This document shows positions 62,268-64,000 of a stretch of DNA of 64,000 nucleotides, one piece after another. Source of the stretch: Allobogoriella alba (GTDB lineage: Bacteria; Actinomycetota; Actinomycetes; Actinomycetales; Actinomycetaceae); NCBI RefSeq assembly GCF_042665525.1, contig NZ_JBHTCQ010000001.1, forward strand, positions 1,488,001 through 1,552,000, in the 5' to 3' direction. The position numbers and the translations under genes were made by a program. How positions within the stretch are numbered: position 1 is the first letter of the stretch; each line of letters starts with the position of its first letter. The notes under the pieces were generated by a model. It was not told where the DNA came from, ran no database searches, and worked only from the letters and a program-made list of their open reading frames with translations.

Positions 62268-64000
62268 TCACGCACTGGTCTGCCTTCGGGTGAGCTCGGT
62301 GACCTCGCGGAAGAACGGGTTCGTCGCGCTGAGCTCGGCGGGCGGCGCGAAGGCGTCCAGGCAGCCGCCGGCCACCACCATGATCCGGTCGCAGAACGAC
62401 AGCGTCGAGAGCCGGTGCCCGACGAGGAACATGGTGATCGTGCCCTTGAGGTCGTGCAGGGAGCCCTTGACCAGCGCCTCGGACCTCACGTCGAGCGCGC
62501 TGGTCGGCTCGTCCAGCACCAGGATCTCGGGGTCGTCCGCCAGGGCGCGGGCGAGGCACAGCCGCTGACGCTGTCCGCCGGACACCGCGGACGCACGCTG
62601 GCCGACGATCGTGTCGTAGCCCTGCGGCCAGCTCATGATGTCGTCGTGGATCTGGGCCCGGCGGGCCGCGGCCTCGAGCTGCTCCTGGGTGAGGTGCGGT
62701 CGGTAGAAGCGGATGTTCTCCGCGACCGTGCCCCAGATCAGCTGCGGGGTCTGCGGGACGTACGCCACCCGTCGTTGCCAGTCCTCCCGTCGGAAGGCCC
62801 GCACGTCCGTGCCGTTCACCTCGACAGTGCCGCGTGCCGGCGTGCGCAGCCGCAGGAGCAGCTGGATGAGCGAGGACTTGCCCGCCCCGGAGGGCCCGGC
62901 GACCCCGATGGTCTCGCCGCGCGAGACGGTGAAGGTGACGTTGCGCAGGACGTCCTGGCCGCCGTCGTAGGCGTAGTGGACCCCGCGCATCGCGACGCGA
63001 TCGATCCGGTCCGGCAGCGGCCGCTCCCCGTCCTGCCGGGGCTGGGACCGGTAGCGCTCGATGGCGTCTGCGAGCCGGTGCATGAACGGCAGGCGCTCGT
63101 CGAGCGCCGTGACCGAGGTCTGGATCTGCTGGCCGTACGTCAGGGCGCGGAGCAGGATCAGGACCACCGCGGCCAGCGTCGCGAGCTGGTCCAGACCGAT
63201 CACGGAGATGACGCCGAGCGCCAGCACGAGGAGCAGCAGGGCGACACTCTGGTAGAGCGAGGGCACCGCCTGCGCGAGGAATCGGGTCCGGAGCATCGGC
63301 TGCCGGATCCCGTCGATGAGCCGATGGAAGGAGTCCAGGTAGCTGCGAGAGGTCCCGAAGACCTCCGTCTCCTCCGCCATCAGGACGACCTCCTGGACCC
63401 CCTTCGAGTACTCGATGTTCTCCGCGCTCAGCGCCGCTGCGTGGCGGCGCAGGCGGCGGGCGAGGGGGCGTAGCAGCATGAAGATGCCGGCCGAGGCGAC
63501 GGTGAGCAGCAGGGCCGCCGGCAGGCTGAGCACGAAGGCCGACACCAGCAGCGTGAGGAAGACCAGGCTGACCGAGATTCCGGTGCCGATGTTGATGATG
63601 GCGAAGCTGGCCGCGTTGACGTGGGTCGTCATCAACGACTGGAAGTGCCCGTCGCGCTCGGTGGCCTTCACCGGCCAGCCCGCGGCGACGAAGGCGTCGA
63701 AGAGGCGGCGCCGCAGGTCCGCCACGGCCTGGGCGGACATGCTGGCCGGCAGGAACGCGAGCAGGACCTGCAGGGCGCCGCGCACCACCGCGCCGACGAC
63801 GCCCGCGAGGATCATCACGGTGACGGAAGCGCTCATCGACGCCGGCCCCACCCCGACCGTGACCTGGTCCGAACCGTGCGAGAGCGCGCCCGCGATCGCC
63901 CCGACGACGGCGAGCAGGCCGGCCTCGGCCAGCCCGGCCAGCAGCGAGCAGACCACCAGCAGCGTGAGCTTCAGACGGGACGTGCGGACCAGGGGCGCCA
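62268..64000 (-). CDS. ABC exporter, fused permease-ATPase (5' end outside window)
   Basis: At least 577 residues are visible; the frame stays open through 64000, so the N-terminus is cut. It is a type IV ABC exporter half-transporter: six membrane helices (first visible LTLLVVCSLLAGLAEAGLLAVVGAIAGAL), then an ATPase with Walker A GPSGAGKSS, Q-loop YVPQTPQLIWGTVAENIRFY, signature VSGGQRQRLCLARAL, Walker B ILVLDEPTSALD and VGHRLSTL. This class exports lipids, lipid-linked glycans or peptides. Its place beside GT2, Wzz-like and ligase-like genes suggests a role in surface glycan export (inference). Confidence 0.9.
   Translation of the reverse strand, partial: APLVRTSRLKLTLLVVCSLLAGLAEAGLLAVVGAIAGALSHGSDQVTVGVGPASMSASVTVMILAGVVGAVVRGALQVLLAFLPASMSAQAVADLRRRLFDAFVAAGWPVKATERDGHFQSLMTTHVNAASFAIINIGTGISVSLVFLTLLVSAFVLSLPAALLLTVASAGIFMLLRPLARRLRRHAAALSAENIEYSKGVQEVVLMAEETEVFGTSRSYLDSFHRLIDGIRQPMLRTRFLAQAVPSLYQSVALLLLVLALGVISVIGLDQLATLAAVVLILLRALTYGQQIQTSVTALDERLPFMHRLADAIERYRSQPRQDGERPLPDRIDRVAMRGVHYAYDGGQDVLRNVTFTVSRGETIGVAGPSGAGKSSLIQLLLRLRTPARGTVEVNGTDVRAFRREDWQRRVAYVPQTPQLIWGTVAENIRFYRPHLTQEQLEAAARRAQIHDDIMSWPQGYDTIVGQRASAVSGGQRQRLCLARALADDPEILVLDEPTSALDVRSEALVKGSLHDLKGTITMFLVGHRLSTLSFCDRIMVVAGGCLDAFAPPAELSATNPFFREVTELTRRQTSA

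Overview
The window is chromosomal DNA of a very GC-rich Gram-positive actinobacterium, most likely of the order Micrococcales (inference). The evidence is third-codon-position GC bias throughout, frequent GTG starts, many leaderless -10 boxes of the TAnnnT type, and the conserved actinobacterial order metG - tatD - Rpf-type genes - rsmA - ispE - ABC-F, plus tRNA-Gln - glmU - prs. It carries about 60 protein genes, one intact tRNA and no recognisable transposase, prophage or CRISPR array.

Layout. 1-693: lower-GC tail of something integrated to the left; it ends in a 3' fragment of an alanine-type tRNA or tmRNA (661-693), a likely attachment site. 0.8-5.0 kb: small stress-type and hypothetical genes (DUF1801, VOC, MDMPI_N, an HTH_42/AlkZ-like protein, an SMP-30 lactonase). 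5.0-10.5 kb: a LacI-controlled sugar-uptake operon with two permeases, a cytoplasmic sulfatase and a lipoprotein, but no ATPase. 10.6-13.9 kb: a manganese ABC importer with its DtxR/MntR regulator. 14.7-17.8 kb: a membrane HTH protein with an NBR1 Ig-like ectodomain, next to two secreted cell-wall peptidases.

17.8-30.3 kb: the most distinctive locus. It holds an M81 metallopeptidase, a complete Opp/Dpp-type ABC importer, a GH85 endo-beta-N-acetylglucosaminidase, a ROK regulator and a GH20 hexosaminidase. Both glycosidases lack a signal peptide, and two similar inverted repeats (TGTTCA-N5-TGAACA and TGTTCA-N5-TTGACA) sit at the GH20 and ABC promoters. Read together this suggests that intact N-glycans or glycopeptides are imported and then dismantled in the cytoplasm.

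30.3-37.6 kb: an SDR, protein O-mannosyltransferase divergent from rsmI, an HxlR regulator between two flavin/PNPOx-like genes, a GNAT, nicotinamidase and endonuclease IV. 37.7-45.1 kb: metG, tatD, two Rpf-like cell-wall enzymes that share a GTAAC/GTTAC palindrome upstream, rsmA and ispE. 45.3-53.8 kb: MFS exporter, ABC-F, phosphotransferase, MarR, TetR, tRNA-Gln, glmU and prs. 53.8-58.9 kb: VOC protein, a three-gene ABC-2 exporter, DUF418 and a dienelactone hydrolase. 58.9-64 kb: start of a surface-polysaccharide cluster (O-antigen-ligase-like, Wzz-like, GT2, ABC exporter), cut by the window end.
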